A stretch of DNA of 64,000 nucleotides. Origin: Phenylobacterium sp. LH3H17 (lineage in GTDB: Bacteria > Pseudomonadota > Alphaproteobacteria > Caulobacterales > Caulobacteraceae). Below the pieces are notes generated by a model. The model had not been told where the DNA came from and ran no database searches. It worked only from the letters and a program-made list of their open reading frames with translations. The position numbers were made by a program, and so were the translations under genes. The DNA lies in assembly GCF_024298925.1 (NCBI RefSeq), contig NZ_CP101283.1:3043001-3107000 (forward strand), in the 5' to 3' direction. Below, piece after piece: positions 1 to 8,179 of this stretch; position 1 is the first letter of the stretch, and each line of letters begins with the position of its first letter.

Positions 1-276
1 GTAGTCCTGCCGCCGCCCCGTCTCCCACGAGCCGCCGTAGAAGAAGACGGCGATGGGCCGCGGCGCTTCGATGCGGCGGGGAGCATAGACGTCCAGGGTC
101 TGGCGCGGGGCGCCGCCATAGGCCTGGTCCGTTGCGCTGCGCAGGGCCGAGTCGTGCGGCACGAAGGTGTTGAACACGCCGAGCGGCGTACAGGCGCTGG
201 CCAGTACGGCCACCGCCGCGATCAGGGCCGTCCTGGCGGTCGGATGGTAGGGCCGGAACGAGAGGCATGGCGGCAT
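1..276 (-). CDS. alpha/beta hydrolase lipoprotein, 5' part only
   Basis: The visible 92 residues begin with ATG at 276 and run off the left edge. The N-terminus is hydrophobic (TALIAAVAVLASAC) and ends in a lipobox-like LASAC, so this is probably an outer- or inner-membrane lipoprotein. Residues about 46-92 contain LDVYAP and a later FYGGSW, the strand and oxyanion-hole pattern (HGGGW-like) of alpha/beta-hydrolase esterases that resemble carboxylesterase or kynurenine formamidase. The catalytic Ser, Asp and His would lie outside the window. It is divergent from the beta-lactamase-like gene starting at 425. The substrate cannot be told. Confidence 0.75.
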   Translation of the reverse strand, partial: MPPCLSFRPYHPTARTALIAAVAVLASACTPLGVFNTFVPHDSALRSATDQAYGGAPRQTLDVYAPRRIEAPRPIAVFFYGGSWETGRRQDY

Positions 277-424
277 GCCCAAGGGCTATCGGCGTTCCCG
301 CCACCTCGCAACCATGGCCGCGCGCCGTACCGAAACGTCGGACTTGACGCCCCCTGGGTCACCGGGCCCAAATCCTCCCGAAGCGGGCTCCAGGACGCCG
401 GCGCGACGAACGGGAGTGGGCGAC

Positions 425-1681
425 ATGGACGGCGATCAGGCTTTGGGCGGCTTCTCTTCGGAGGGCTTGGCGGCCATACCGGCCAGTCTGGCGCCGGTGG
501 TGGAGGCGGGCGACCTCTCGGGCTTCGTAACCCTGCTTTGGCGCAAGGGCGAGCTGGCCCAGGTCAATACGCTGGGTCTGCGCGACGTCGAGGCAGGCCT
601 GCCCATGACCCGCGACACCCTTTTCCGGATCGCCTCCATGACCAAGCCGATCACCTCGGTGGCGGCCATGATGCTGCTCGAGGAAGGCAAGCTCAGCCTG
701 GATGACCCGATCACCAAGTGGCTGCCTGAATTCGCCGACATGCAGGTCCTTAAGTCGGCCTCCGGCCCCCTATCGGAGACCGTGCGGGCCGTCCGCGACA
801 TCACTATCGACGACCTGATGACCCATCGCGCGGGCCTGGCCTACGGCTTCACTTCGATCGGCCCGATCGCCCACGCCCACGAAGAGGCCCTGGGCCCGCC
901 GCTGGGCGGACCGCACGGTCCCGACGAATGGCTGAAGCGGCTGGGCGAGCTGCCGCTATCGTACCAGCCCGGCGAGCGCTTCCATTACAGCCACGCCACC
1001 GATGTCCTGGGCTTCCTGGTCGGCCGCGTCGCCGGAACCGGCTATCGCGAGTTCATCATGGAGCGGATCCTGCAGCCGCTCGGCATGGCCGACACCGACT
1101 TCTGGTGCCCGCCGGACAAGCGCGACCGCATGGCCAAGCTCTACCGGATCAACCCCGAGACGGACAAGATGCAGGATGCGTCGTTCCCGCACATCGACGG
1201 CCCGCCGGCCTTCTGCGCGGGCGGCGGAGGCCTGATATCGACGGCCGACGACTATCTGAAGTTCGCCCGCATGATGCTGAACGGCGGCGAACTGGACGGC
1301 CGGCGCTATCTGAAGCGCGAGACCGTCGAGCAGATGCGGACCAGCCGCCTGACCGACGACCAGCGCCAGATCCCGTTCATGGGCATTCCGTTCTGGCTGG
1401 GCCAGGGCTTCGGACTGGGTCTCTCCGTGATCACCGATCCCGAGAAGCAGGCCTGGATGGGCGCGGGGTCGGAAGGCTCGTTCGGCTGGCCGGGCGCCTT
1501 CGGCACCTGGTGGCAGGCCGACCCGGCCGAGGACATGGTGATGATCTACCTGATCCAGAACTCCATGCCGCTGGGTCCCGAAGCCGCCGCGCAACTGGCC
1601 ACCGGCCAGCGCATGGGCGGCCGCGCCGCCCTGCCGGTGTTCCAGAAACTGACCTACGCGGCCCTGGGCCGTGCGCTCTAG
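425..1681 (+). CDS. serine hydrolase of the beta-lactamase / class C family
   Basis: This 418-residue protein has the class C / esterase EstB layout: the nucleophile motif SMTK at residues 71-74, a YSH at 188-190 in the place of YxN, and a glycine-rich FGWPGAFGT near the C-terminus that replaces KTG. Such proteins are usually esterases or peptidases rather than true beta-lactamases. The start at 425 was chosen because GGAGTGGG lies just upstream; the frame stays open upstream to 275, but that stretch reads as non-coding. There is no clear signal peptide, so it is probably cytoplasmic. Its stop codon overlaps the stop of the convergent gene at 1678. Confidence 0.88.
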   Translation: MDGDQALGGFSSEGLAAIPASLAPVVEAGDLSGFVTLLWRKGELAQVNTLGLRDVEAGLPMTRDTLFRIASMTKPITSVAAMMLLEEGKLSLDDPITKWLPEFADMQVLKSASGPLSETVRAVRDITIDDLMTHRAGLAYGFTSIGPIAHAHEEALGPPLGGPHGPDEWLKRLGELPLSYQPGERFHYSHATDVLGFLVGRVAGTGYREFIMERILQPLGMADTDFWCPPDKRDRMAKLYRINPETDKMQDASFPHIDGPPAFCAGGGGLISTADDYLKFARMMLNGGELDGRRYLKRETVEQMRTSRLTDDQRQIPFMGIPFWLGQGFGLGLSVITDPEKQAWMGAGSEGSFGWPGAFGTWWQADPAEDMVMIYLIQNSMPLGPEAAAQLATGQRMGGRAALPVFQKLTYAALGRAL

Positions 1682-2034
1682 GGCTTGCGCGGCTCCACGC
1701 ACATCGGCTGGCCTTCATAGAGGTCGCCGATGAGGCTGCCGTCGCGGGCGGCGAGCTTGCGCGCCTTCTCGAAGGCGAGGTTTTCCTTCGGAGCCCTCTG
1801 ACCGGGGGCGCAGACGGGCGCGTCTACGCGCATGCCCTGTCGGCAGATGCAGATGTCCTCGCGCTTGTCCAAGCGGCTGCCCGGCACCTTGCAGACCGCG
1901 GGCAGGCTCTGACCGCCTACGTCCAGGCAGAGGGTGGTTTCGGTGGGTGGGTTGGCCGACATCCCGCCCTGGGCCAGGGCCAGGCCCGAGCTGGCGGCCA
2001 GCGCGGCGGCGGCGATGAGGAAGGTGCGGATCAT
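1678..2034 (-). CDS. secreted cysteine-rich small protein, unknown function
   Basis: The 118-residue product starts with a Sec signal peptide (MIRTFLIAAAALAASSGLALA, cleaved near residue 22). The mature part has six cysteines, which suits a disulfide-stabilised periplasmic protein. GGAGG sits 7 nt before the ATG at 2034, which decides the start. I recognise no family. The stop codon overlaps that of the convergent hydrolase. It faces away from the flagellar-like gene at 2176, so the 140 bp between them should hold both promoters. Confidence 0.7.
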   Translation of the reverse strand: MIRTFLIAAAALAASSGLALAQGGMSANPPTETTLCLDVGGQSLPAVCKVPGSRLDKREDICICRQGMRVDAPVCAPGQRAPKENLAFEKARKLAARDGSLIGDLYEGQPMCVEPRKP

Positions 2035-2175
2035 GTCGAGGCCTCCAGACGTCATGCGAACATAAGGCGCCCGAAGCGTGGCGCCTTTCGGGCGGCGACA
2101 GCTATCGCGATTCACCATGTCTCCCAGCGAAAGCTTAACCGCAACGCCCCATGGTGGTGACCGGGAGGGCCCGCC

Positions 2176-2397
2176 ATGGATCCGATTGCGACCGCTCAGT
2201 ACGGCATGCTCGCGGCCAGCCGCCGCTTCGAGGCCTCGGCCTTTCGCACCGCGCAGATGGGCGACCCCAACGCCAATGTGGACCTTGGCTTCGAGGTGGT
2301 CGAACAGATAACCGCCAAGCATGAGTTCTCGGCCAACGCCGCGGTGATCCGCACCGCCGACGACATGCTGGGCGACCTGCTGGACATCCTGGCCTAG
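2176..2397 (+). CDS. minimal flagellar rod/hook-like protein
   Basis: This 73-residue protein looks like only the two terminal helices of a flagellar axial protein. Residues 1-28 resemble the N-terminal rod helix (ATAQYGMLAASRRFEASAFR). Residues 32-73 (NANVDLGFEVVEQ then SANAAVIRTADDMLGDLLDI) match the C-terminal FlgC/FlgG helix with its ANxxVIxTxDxML pattern. The central D1/D2 domains of normal rod proteins are absent. A GGGAGGG ribosome site precedes the ATG. No flagellar genes adjoin it; the flagellar locus of this window is 55 kb away. Function is inferred only from the motif. Confidence 0.75.
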   Translation: MDPIATAQYGMLAASRRFEASAFRTAQMGDPNANVDLGFEVVEQITAKHEFSANAAVIRTADDMLGDLLDILA

Positions 2398-2444
2398 CCA
2401 GCTGGATCTTTGACATCGCGCTCCAGGCCCGGTAGCCGCCGGTC

Positions 2445-3065
2445 ATGGCTCTGCGCTCGCTCTTCGTCACCCAGGTCTATGAGGCCTCGCTCACCGGCGA
2501 GCGCGACTTCGAGGGCTTCAACGCCGAACTCGAGGACGCCTGCCGCATGCTGGCGGACGAGGACATGGCCGGCCGCGCCTGGTGCAAGCAGAACGCCTAT
2601 GGCGGCTACACCTCCTACGCCTCGCTGGACGACCTGCCGACCCGGGCCAGCGTGTTCGGCGACCTGAAGCGCAGGCTCGATCGCCACGCGGCCGCCTTCG
2701 CCCGGGACCTGGCGCTCGACCTGGGATCCCGGCGGCTGAAGATGGACAGCCTGTGGGTCAATGTCCTGAAGCCCGGCGCGGCCCATTCGGGCCATATCCA
2801 TCCGCACAGCGTCATCTCCGGCACGGTCTATGTGGCGACGCCGCCCGGGGCCAGCGCGCTGAAGCTGGAGGATCCTCGCCTTCCGCTGATGATGGCCGCC
2901 CCGCCCCGCCGGCTGGACGCCCCCGAGGCGGCCAAGAGCTTCGTCTACCTGCAGCCCCAGCCCGGCACGATCCTGATGTGGGAGAGCTGGCTGCGCCATG
3001 AGGTCCCGGCCAACGCCGCCAAGCGCGAGCGAATCTCCATCAGCTTCAACTACGGCTGGCGCTAG
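2445..3065 (+). CDS. putative 2OG-Fe(II) oxygenase (TIGR02466-like)
   Basis: The 206-residue protein carries the jelly-roll iron site of the TIGR02466 / 2-oxoglutarate-Fe(II) oxygenase group: HSGHIHPHSVISGTVYV around residues 107-123, then WLRHEVPANAAKRERISISFNY near the C-terminus, with His as a metal ligand and Arg as the likely 2-oxoglutarate contact. The substrate is unknown. It is probably co-transcribed with the DUF155-type gene that starts 9 bp downstream. The ribosome site is weak. Family call is fairly sure; activity is inferred. Confidence 0.8.
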   Translation: MALRSLFVTQVYEASLTGERDFEGFNAELEDACRMLADEDMAGRAWCKQNAYGGYTSYASLDDLPTRASVFGDLKRRLDRHAAAFARDLALDLGSRRLKMDSLWVNVLKPGAAHSGHIHPHSVISGTVYVATPPGASALKLEDPRLPLMMAAPPRRLDAPEAAKSFVYLQPQPGTILMWESWLRHEVPANAAKRERISISFNYGWR

Positions 3066-3074
3066 GATGCAGTC

Positions 3075-3887
3075 ATGCCCGAGCCCCCGCTCCCGACGCC
3101 TGCCGATCTGAAGCCACTGACGGCGCGCGCCGTCGTCCTGGGTGAGCGGATCGACACCGCGGGCCTGGAGCGGCGCGACGCCATCTCCACCGCCCCGCTG
3201 TCCTTCCGGGTCGCCGACGGCCTGGTGGTCGTGTTCCGCTACGGCGTGGTCGTGATGATCGGGCTAGACCCCTTCGCCGAGGACGAGGTGCTGCGCAGCG
3301 TCGCCCCCCGCGTCCAGGGTCCGGTCAACAAGCGCGAGGAAGAGACCATCCAACTGGCCGCCCGCGACGACCAGGACGAGGGCGTCCAGCCCGACGGGGT
3401 CATCCGCATTGGAGCCCTGTCGCCCGACAAGCTGCTGGTGGTCGCCGACGCTGTGGCCAAGAGCGCCGCCCTGGCCAGCGACGAGCGCCAGGTGGCCGAG
3501 GTGTTCGACACCATCGAACCGTGGGCCAGGCGGCTGTCGGAGACCGGTCGCAGCCCTGGCGGGCGGCGCGACATGATCCGGCTGATCGGCTCGGCCCTGC
3601 TCGTCCAGCACCGGGTCGCCGAGCGGGTGGCGGTGCGCGAGAAGCCCGACATTCTCTGGGATCGGCCGGACCTGGAGCGCCTCTACGCCCGGCTGGAGGA
3701 CGAATACGAACTGGTCGAGCGCGCCGAGACGCTGGGCCGGAAGCTGGAGCTGATCGGCGAGACTGTCACGGTGATGACCGACCTCATCGACACCCAGCGT
3801 TCGCTGCGCCTGGAGGCCATCATCGTCGGCCTGATCGTCTTCGAGATCATCATCACCCTGACCCAGATGATGACCGGCCTCCACTAG
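3075..3887 (+). CDS. RMD1/DUF155-family protein with C-terminal membrane anchor
   Basis: This 270-residue protein fits the RMD1/YagE (DUF155) family, known in yeast mitochondria and in many bacteria. The N-terminal half has the family's beta-rich domain (GLVVVFRYGVVVMIG near residues 52-66). Residues about 195-240 form a charged helix with WDRPDLERLYARLEDEYELVERAETL, typical of the family. The C-terminus is one transmembrane segment (IIVGLIVFEIIITL), so it is tail-anchored in the inner membrane. The biochemical role in bacteria is unknown. It follows the oxygenase gene by 9 bp. Confidence 0.85.
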   Translation: MPEPPLPTPADLKPLTARAVVLGERIDTAGLERRDAISTAPLSFRVADGLVVVFRYGVVVMIGLDPFAEDEVLRSVAPRVQGPVNKREEETIQLAARDDQDEGVQPDGVIRIGALSPDKLLVVADAVAKSAALASDERQVAEVFDTIEPWARRLSETGRSPGGRRDMIRLIGSALLVQHRVAERVAVREKPDILWDRPDLERLYARLEDEYELVERAETLGRKLELIGETVTVMTDLIDTQRSLRLEAIIVGLIVFEIIITLTQMMTGLH

Positions 3888-3891
3888 GAGG

Positions 3892-4371
3892 TCAGCGCCG
3901 GGCGCAGGCGCCGCGCTGGTGTTCCTTGCTGCGCAGGAAGGCGTATTCCTTGCCGTTGTAGCGGACGATCGGGAAGCAGAAGCCGGGGCCACCCACCTCG
4001 ATATCCGGCCAGCCGCCAACGCCCCGGGTGGGCAGGAAGGTCGGTATGCCCTGGTTCTGATCGATGAGCCGCCAGGTCCCGGCGGCGGTCTTCTCGGTGA
4101 TGAAATAGCCCTGGCCCGTATTTCCGTAACAGTAGGTCCCGGAGCCGGTAATGACGATGTCGGGCCGGCCGTCGCCGTTGAGGTCCTTCACCCCGTCGGC
4201 CTCGATGGCGTACTGGCACTCCGCCCCGCTCTCGCGGTCCACCCACTTGCCGGGCTTGACGCCCGCGGCCTTGAAGGCCCCGGCCCGGTCGGCCGGGGTG
4301 ACCTGGGCCTGCGCGGCTCCCGCCGCGACCAGCACGGCGACGACGATTCCGATCCCTAGACGACGCTTCAT
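3892..4371 (-). CDS. secreted protein with calcium-loop / FG-GAP-like motif
   Basis: A signal peptide (MKRRLGIGIVVAVLVAAGAAQAQ) precedes about 136 mature residues. DLNGDGRPDIVITG at residues about 64-77 is a DxDxDG calcium-binding loop of the kind found in FG-GAP/VCBS and dockerin-like repeats. Cysteines in ECQY, YCYG and FCFP could form disulfides. I start at the ATG at 4371, where GGGGG lies 6 nt upstream; a TTG 12 nt further upstream is the alternative. Probably periplasmic; the function is unknown. Confidence 0.72.
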   Translation of the reverse strand: MKRRLGIGIVVAVLVAAGAAQAQVTPADRAGAFKAAGVKPGKWVDRESGAECQYAIEADGVKDLNGDGRPDIVITGSGTYCYGNTGQGYFITEKTAAGTWRLIDQNQGIPTFLPTRGVGGWPDIEVGGPGFCFPIVRYNGKEYAFLRSKEHQRGACARR

Positions 4372-4424
4372 CTGAGCCCCCAAGTCCTGCCTGGGGAAAG
4401 GTTAACGCGGTAATTCGACTGTTG

Positions 4425-6029
4425 TCACCGTCGCGGTGTGAAGAGTTCGCCGAAGAAGTCGCCCTTGTTCCAAGCCGGTTTCTGGTCGGCGTCCGCGATT
4501 TCCCGCGCGATTTCATAGTTCAACCTGGCGAACTTGGCGCCTACCGCATAGTCGATCGGCTGGGCGATGTCGTCGCTGGGCTTATGATAGTTGTCGCGCA
4601 GGAAGCCGGTGAAGGCCGCCTGGCCGCCGTTCTCGAACCCGGTCATCAGGAACACCGAGGGCACGCCGCGCTCCACGAAGCGGAAGTGGTCGCTGCGGGT
4701 GAACAGGCCCTCGTCCGGCAGCGGATCGGGCGACAACTTCACCCCCATCCGCGCCCCGGCCCGCGTCACCGCCGGGCCCAGGGTCGACCGCTCGGCCCCG
4801 AACGCCACCACGTCGATGAAGTCGTAGGTGAGGAGCGACATGTCCAGATTGACGTTGGCCACGATGGGCGAAGCCGTGGTCGGGTTCAGGGCGAAGTATT
4901 CCGAGCCGACCAGGCCCTTTTCCTCCGCGGTGTTCAGCAGGAACAGCAGCGTCCGCCGCGGGGCCTTGCCCGCCAGGAAGGCGCGGGCGACCTCCAGGGT
5001 GGTGGCCACCCCGCCGGCATTGTCCAGGGCGCCGTTGTTGATGGCGTCGCCGTTCACCGGATTGGTGGAGACGCCGATGTGGTCCAGGTGCGCCGAGAGC
5101 ACCACCACCTCGTTCTTGAGGACCGGGTCGGAGCCCTCGATCAGGCCCACCACATTGACGCTGTCGAGCGTCTTCATTTCGGTGTTGATCGTGGCGTCCA
5201 GCCTGGACGGCAGGGCGAAGCGCGGCGGCGCGCCGGCGTCGGCGGCGGCATAGACCTGCTCCAGGGACTTGGGCGCCCCGGCAAACAGCTTGGCCGCGCC
5301 CTTGAGGCTGATCCGGGCGAGTTCCGGCGTGGAGGCGGCTGGCGTGAAGGTCTGGCCCGAGGGCTCGCGCCAGCTCATTCCCCAGGACTTCCATTGCCGG
5401 GTGGAGTTGGCGAAGGGGTGGCGCTCCTCTTCGCTGGGCGTGTTCACGGTGATGAAGCCCACGGCGCCGCGCTTTTCGGCCTGCAGCCGCTTGGTGCGGC
5501 CGCTGGCGTAATAGGCGCGCTCCTCGGTGTGGAAGCTCTTTGGGGCGCCCGCGAGCGCCACGACGATCTTCCCCTTCACATTGAGGCCCGCATAATCGTC
5601 GCGCTTGCCGCCCACCACGCCAAAGCCGACGAAGACCATCGGGGCATTGCGCGCCGTGGTCGCCGCCCGCGGATCGCGCCCCGGCAGATAATCCTCGCCG
5701 AACACCAGGGGCGTCGCGGGGCCGCCCTTGGCGACCACGGCCAGCCGGCCCTCGTCGGCGGGTCGGAAACCGCTCATCGGTACGGGTTGGAAGTAAGAAC
5801 CATCGGCGAAGCCGGGCTTCACCCCGATCTGGGCGAGCTGTGAGGCCACATAGTTGGCGGCGATGGCGTGGCCGGCGGAGCCCGCCTCCCGCCCCTGCAT
5901 CAGGTCGTCGGCGAGAAAGGCCACGTGAGCCCTGATCCGCTCGGCCGAGCGATCCGGCTCCGCGCCGGACACCGGCGTCGCCGCCAAGACAGCGGCGGAC
6001 ACGCCCGCCAGCACGCCAAAGAACTTCAT
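4425..6029 (-). CDS. M28-family zinc aminopeptidase, secreted
   Basis: This 534-residue protein has a signal peptide (cleavage near SGA-EP, residue 23), a PA-type insert in the middle (roughly residues 90-240) and a C-terminal M28 peptidase domain. Two-zinc site residues are visible: SAHLDHIG (His314, Asp316), NNGALDNAGG (bridging Asp336), NTAEEKG (catalytic and ligand Glu369/Glu370), NVNLDMS (Asp396) and a late SDHFRFVERGVPS. It should remove N-terminal residues from peptides in the periplasm or outside the cell. It appears monocistronic and ends 53 bp from the 5' end of the next minus-strand gene. Confidence 0.92.
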   Translation of the reverse strand: MKFFGVLAGVSAAVLAATPVSGAEPDRSAERIRAHVAFLADDLMQGREAGSAGHAIAANYVASQLAQIGVKPGFADGSYFQPVPMSGFRPADEGRLAVVAKGGPATPLVFGEDYLPGRDPRAATTARNAPMVFVGFGVVGGKRDDYAGLNVKGKIVVALAGAPKSFHTEERAYYASGRTKRLQAEKRGAVGFITVNTPSEEERHPFANSTRQWKSWGMSWREPSGQTFTPAASTPELARISLKGAAKLFAGAPKSLEQVYAAADAGAPPRFALPSRLDATINTEMKTLDSVNVVGLIEGSDPVLKNEVVVLSAHLDHIGVSTNPVNGDAINNGALDNAGGVATTLEVARAFLAGKAPRRTLLFLLNTAEEKGLVGSEYFALNPTTASPIVANVNLDMSLLTYDFIDVVAFGAERSTLGPAVTRAGARMGVKLSPDPLPDEGLFTRSDHFRFVERGVPSVFLMTGFENGGQAAFTGFLRDNYHKPSDDIAQPIDYAVGAKFARLNYEIAREIADADQKPAWNKGDFFGELFTPRR

Positions 6030-6139
6030 GCAGCCTCCCCACTCAAGGCGGGGAACTTAGGCGACCCGGTGGGGTCGGCGCACATTAAGTCGCTGTAAGA
6101 ATTGCGGCCCGTGCTCGAAAGCGACGGACCGCAGGGCTC

Positions 6140-8092
6140 TTAGCTGTCCAGGAAGCTCCGCAGCTTCCGCGACCGGCTCGGGTGCTTCAGCTTGCGCAGG
6201 GCCTTCGCTTCGATCTGGCGGATGCGTTCGCGGGTGACGCTGAACTGCTGGCCGACCTCTTCGAGGGTGTGGTCGGTGTTCATGCCGATGCCGAAGCGCA
6301 TGCGCAGGACGCGTTCCTCCCGAGGGGTCAGGCTCGCCAGGACGCGGGTGGTGGTCTCGCGCAGGTTCGACTGGATGGCCGCGTCGATGGGCAGGATGGC
6401 GTTCTTGTCCTCGATGAAGTCGCCCAGGTGGCTGTCTTCCTCGTCCCCGATCGGGGTCTCGAGGCTGATCGGCTCCTTGGCGATCTTCAGGACCTTGCGG
6501 ACCTTCTCCAGCGGCATGGCCAGCTTCTCGGCCAGTTCCTCCGGGGTCGGCTCGCGACCGATCTCGTGCAGCATCTGGCGCGAGGTGCGGACGATCTTGT
6601 TGATCGTCTCGATCATATGCACCGGGATGCGGATCGTGCGGGCCTGGTCGGCGATCGAGCGGGTGATCGCCTGCCGGATCCACCAGGTGGCGTAGGTGGA
6701 GAACTTGTAGCCGCGGCGGTACTCGAACTTATCGACCGCCTTCATCAGGCCGATGTTGCCTTCCTGAATAAGATCAAGGAATTGCAGGCCGCGGTTCGTG
6801 TACTTCTTGGCGATGGAGATCACCAGGCGCAGGTTGGCCTCGACCATTTCCTTCTTGGCCTGACGCGCCTCGCGCTCGCCCTTCTGCACGGTCTGGACGA
6901 TGCGGCGGTAATCGTCGATCGGCACGCCGGTCTCGGTGGCGAGCGCTGCGATCTCATGGCGGATGTCGCCGACCTGAGAGGCGTCGTTCTCGACGAACTT
7001 GGTCCAGCGCACGCCCAGCGGCTTCACCTGATCGGACCAGTTGGGCGACAGTTCCTGGCCGAAATAGGCCTTGAGGAATTCGGTGCGCGAGATGCCGTAG
7101 CTGTCGGCCAGGCGCAGCAGCCGGCCTTCCAGGCCCATCAGCCGCTTGTTGATCGCATAGAGCTGCTCGACCAGGGCCTCGATGCGGTTGTTGTTCAGCT
7201 TGAGCGTCTTCAAGTGCTGGACGATGGCCAGCGAAGCCGTGTTGTAGGCCTTGCGGTCGGCGTCCGACAGGTCTTCGCCCTTGAGGCGCTTGCCGACCAG
7301 CTTCTCCTGCAAGGCGCGGAAAGCGTCGAACTCGGAGGCGATGGCGTCCAGGGTCGCCATGACCCCTTCGCGCAGCTCGCCTTCCATGGCGCTGATCGTG
7401 GGACCGGCGCCGTCGTCGAAGTCGTCGTCGTCGTCGCTCTCGCCCTTGGCGACCGCCTCGCCGTCGGCGGTGACCTCGGCCTCTTCCGGCTCTTCCGGTT
7501 CGGGCGGCGCATTGGCCAGGGCCTCGGCGGCGGCCGCGGCGTTGATGCCGCCATAGGTCTGTTCGAGATCGATGACCTCGCGCAGCAGGATGCGGCCGGT
7601 GCCCAGCTCCTCGCGCCAGACCATGATGGCTTCAAAGGTGAGCGCGCTTTCGCACAGCCCCCGGATCATGGTGTCGCGGCCGGCTTCGATGCGCTTGGCG
7701 ATGGCGATTTCGCCCTCGCGCGACAGCAGCTCCACCGAGCCCATCTCGCGCAGGTACATCCGCACGGGGTCGTCGGTGCGATCGTAGGCGGGTTCCTTGG
7801 CCGTCTCGACGACCTGGGTCTCCTCGCGCACGGCGACCTCGCCGCCCTCGGCGTCTTCTTCCGCCTCGACGACGTTGACGCCCATCTCCGACAGCATGGC
7901 GAGCGTGTCTTCGATGGCCTCGGAGGTCACTTCCTCGGACGGCAGCACCTTGTTCAGCTCGTCCATCGTGACGTAGCCGCGGGCTTTCGCCTGCTTGATG
8001 AACTTCTTGACGCCGGCGTCGGTGAGGTCGAGCAGCGGACCGTCGCCGCCCGTCGTCTCAGTGGATTCCGCTTCGGCCGTATTGGTGCTCAT
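6140..8092 (-). CDS. rpoD: primary sigma factor RpoD (sigma-70/sigma-73)
   Basis: The 650-residue protein is the housekeeping sigma factor. It shows the region 1.1 domain near residues 25-110, an acidic spacer (DDDDDFDDG) inside the non-conserved region, region 2 from about residue 416 ([22 protein letters not shown] and later [14 protein letters not shown], the -10 reader), region 3, and region 4 with the [28 protein letters not shown] helix-turn-helix for the -35 element. It follows dnaG by 87 bp on the same strand, the classic dnaG-rpoD macromolecular-synthesis arrangement. Confidence 0.98.
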   Translation of the reverse strand: MSTNTAEAESTETTGGDGPLLDLTDAGVKKFIKQAKARGYVTMDELNKVLPSEEVTSEAIEDTLAMLSEMGVNVVEAEEDAEGGEVAVREETQVVETAKEPAYDRTDDPVRMYLREMGSVELLSREGEIAIAKRIEAGRDTMIRGLCESALTFEAIMVWREELGTGRILLREVIDLEQTYGGINAAAAAEALANAPPEPEEPEEAEVTADGEAVAKGESDDDDDFDDGAGPTISAMEGELREGVMATLDAIASEFDAFRALQEKLVGKRLKGEDLSDADRKAYNTASLAIVQHLKTLKLNNNRIEALVEQLYAINKRLMGLEGRLLRLADSYGISRTEFLKAYFGQELSPNWSDQVKPLGVRWTKFVENDASQVGDIRHEIAALATETGVPIDDYRRIVQTVQKGEREARQAKKEMVEANLRLVISIAKKYTNRGLQFLDLIQEGNIGLMKAVDKFEYRRGYKFSTYATWWIRQAITRSIADQARTIRIPVHMIETINKIVRTSRQMLHEIGREPTPEELAEKLAMPLEKVRKVLKIAKEPISLETPIGDEEDSHLGDFIEDKNAILPIDAAIQSNLRETTTRVLASLTPREERVLRMRFGIGMNTDHTLEEVGQQFSVTRERIRQIEAKALRKLKHPSRSRKLRSFLDS

Positions 8093-8179
8093 CTAAGTCT
8101 CCGGATGTCGGCGTATCCGAACCCCCTGCAAGGTTCGGGCCGAAGATGGTTAATTGCGGCCTGGCGACGGTCGTTTTCT

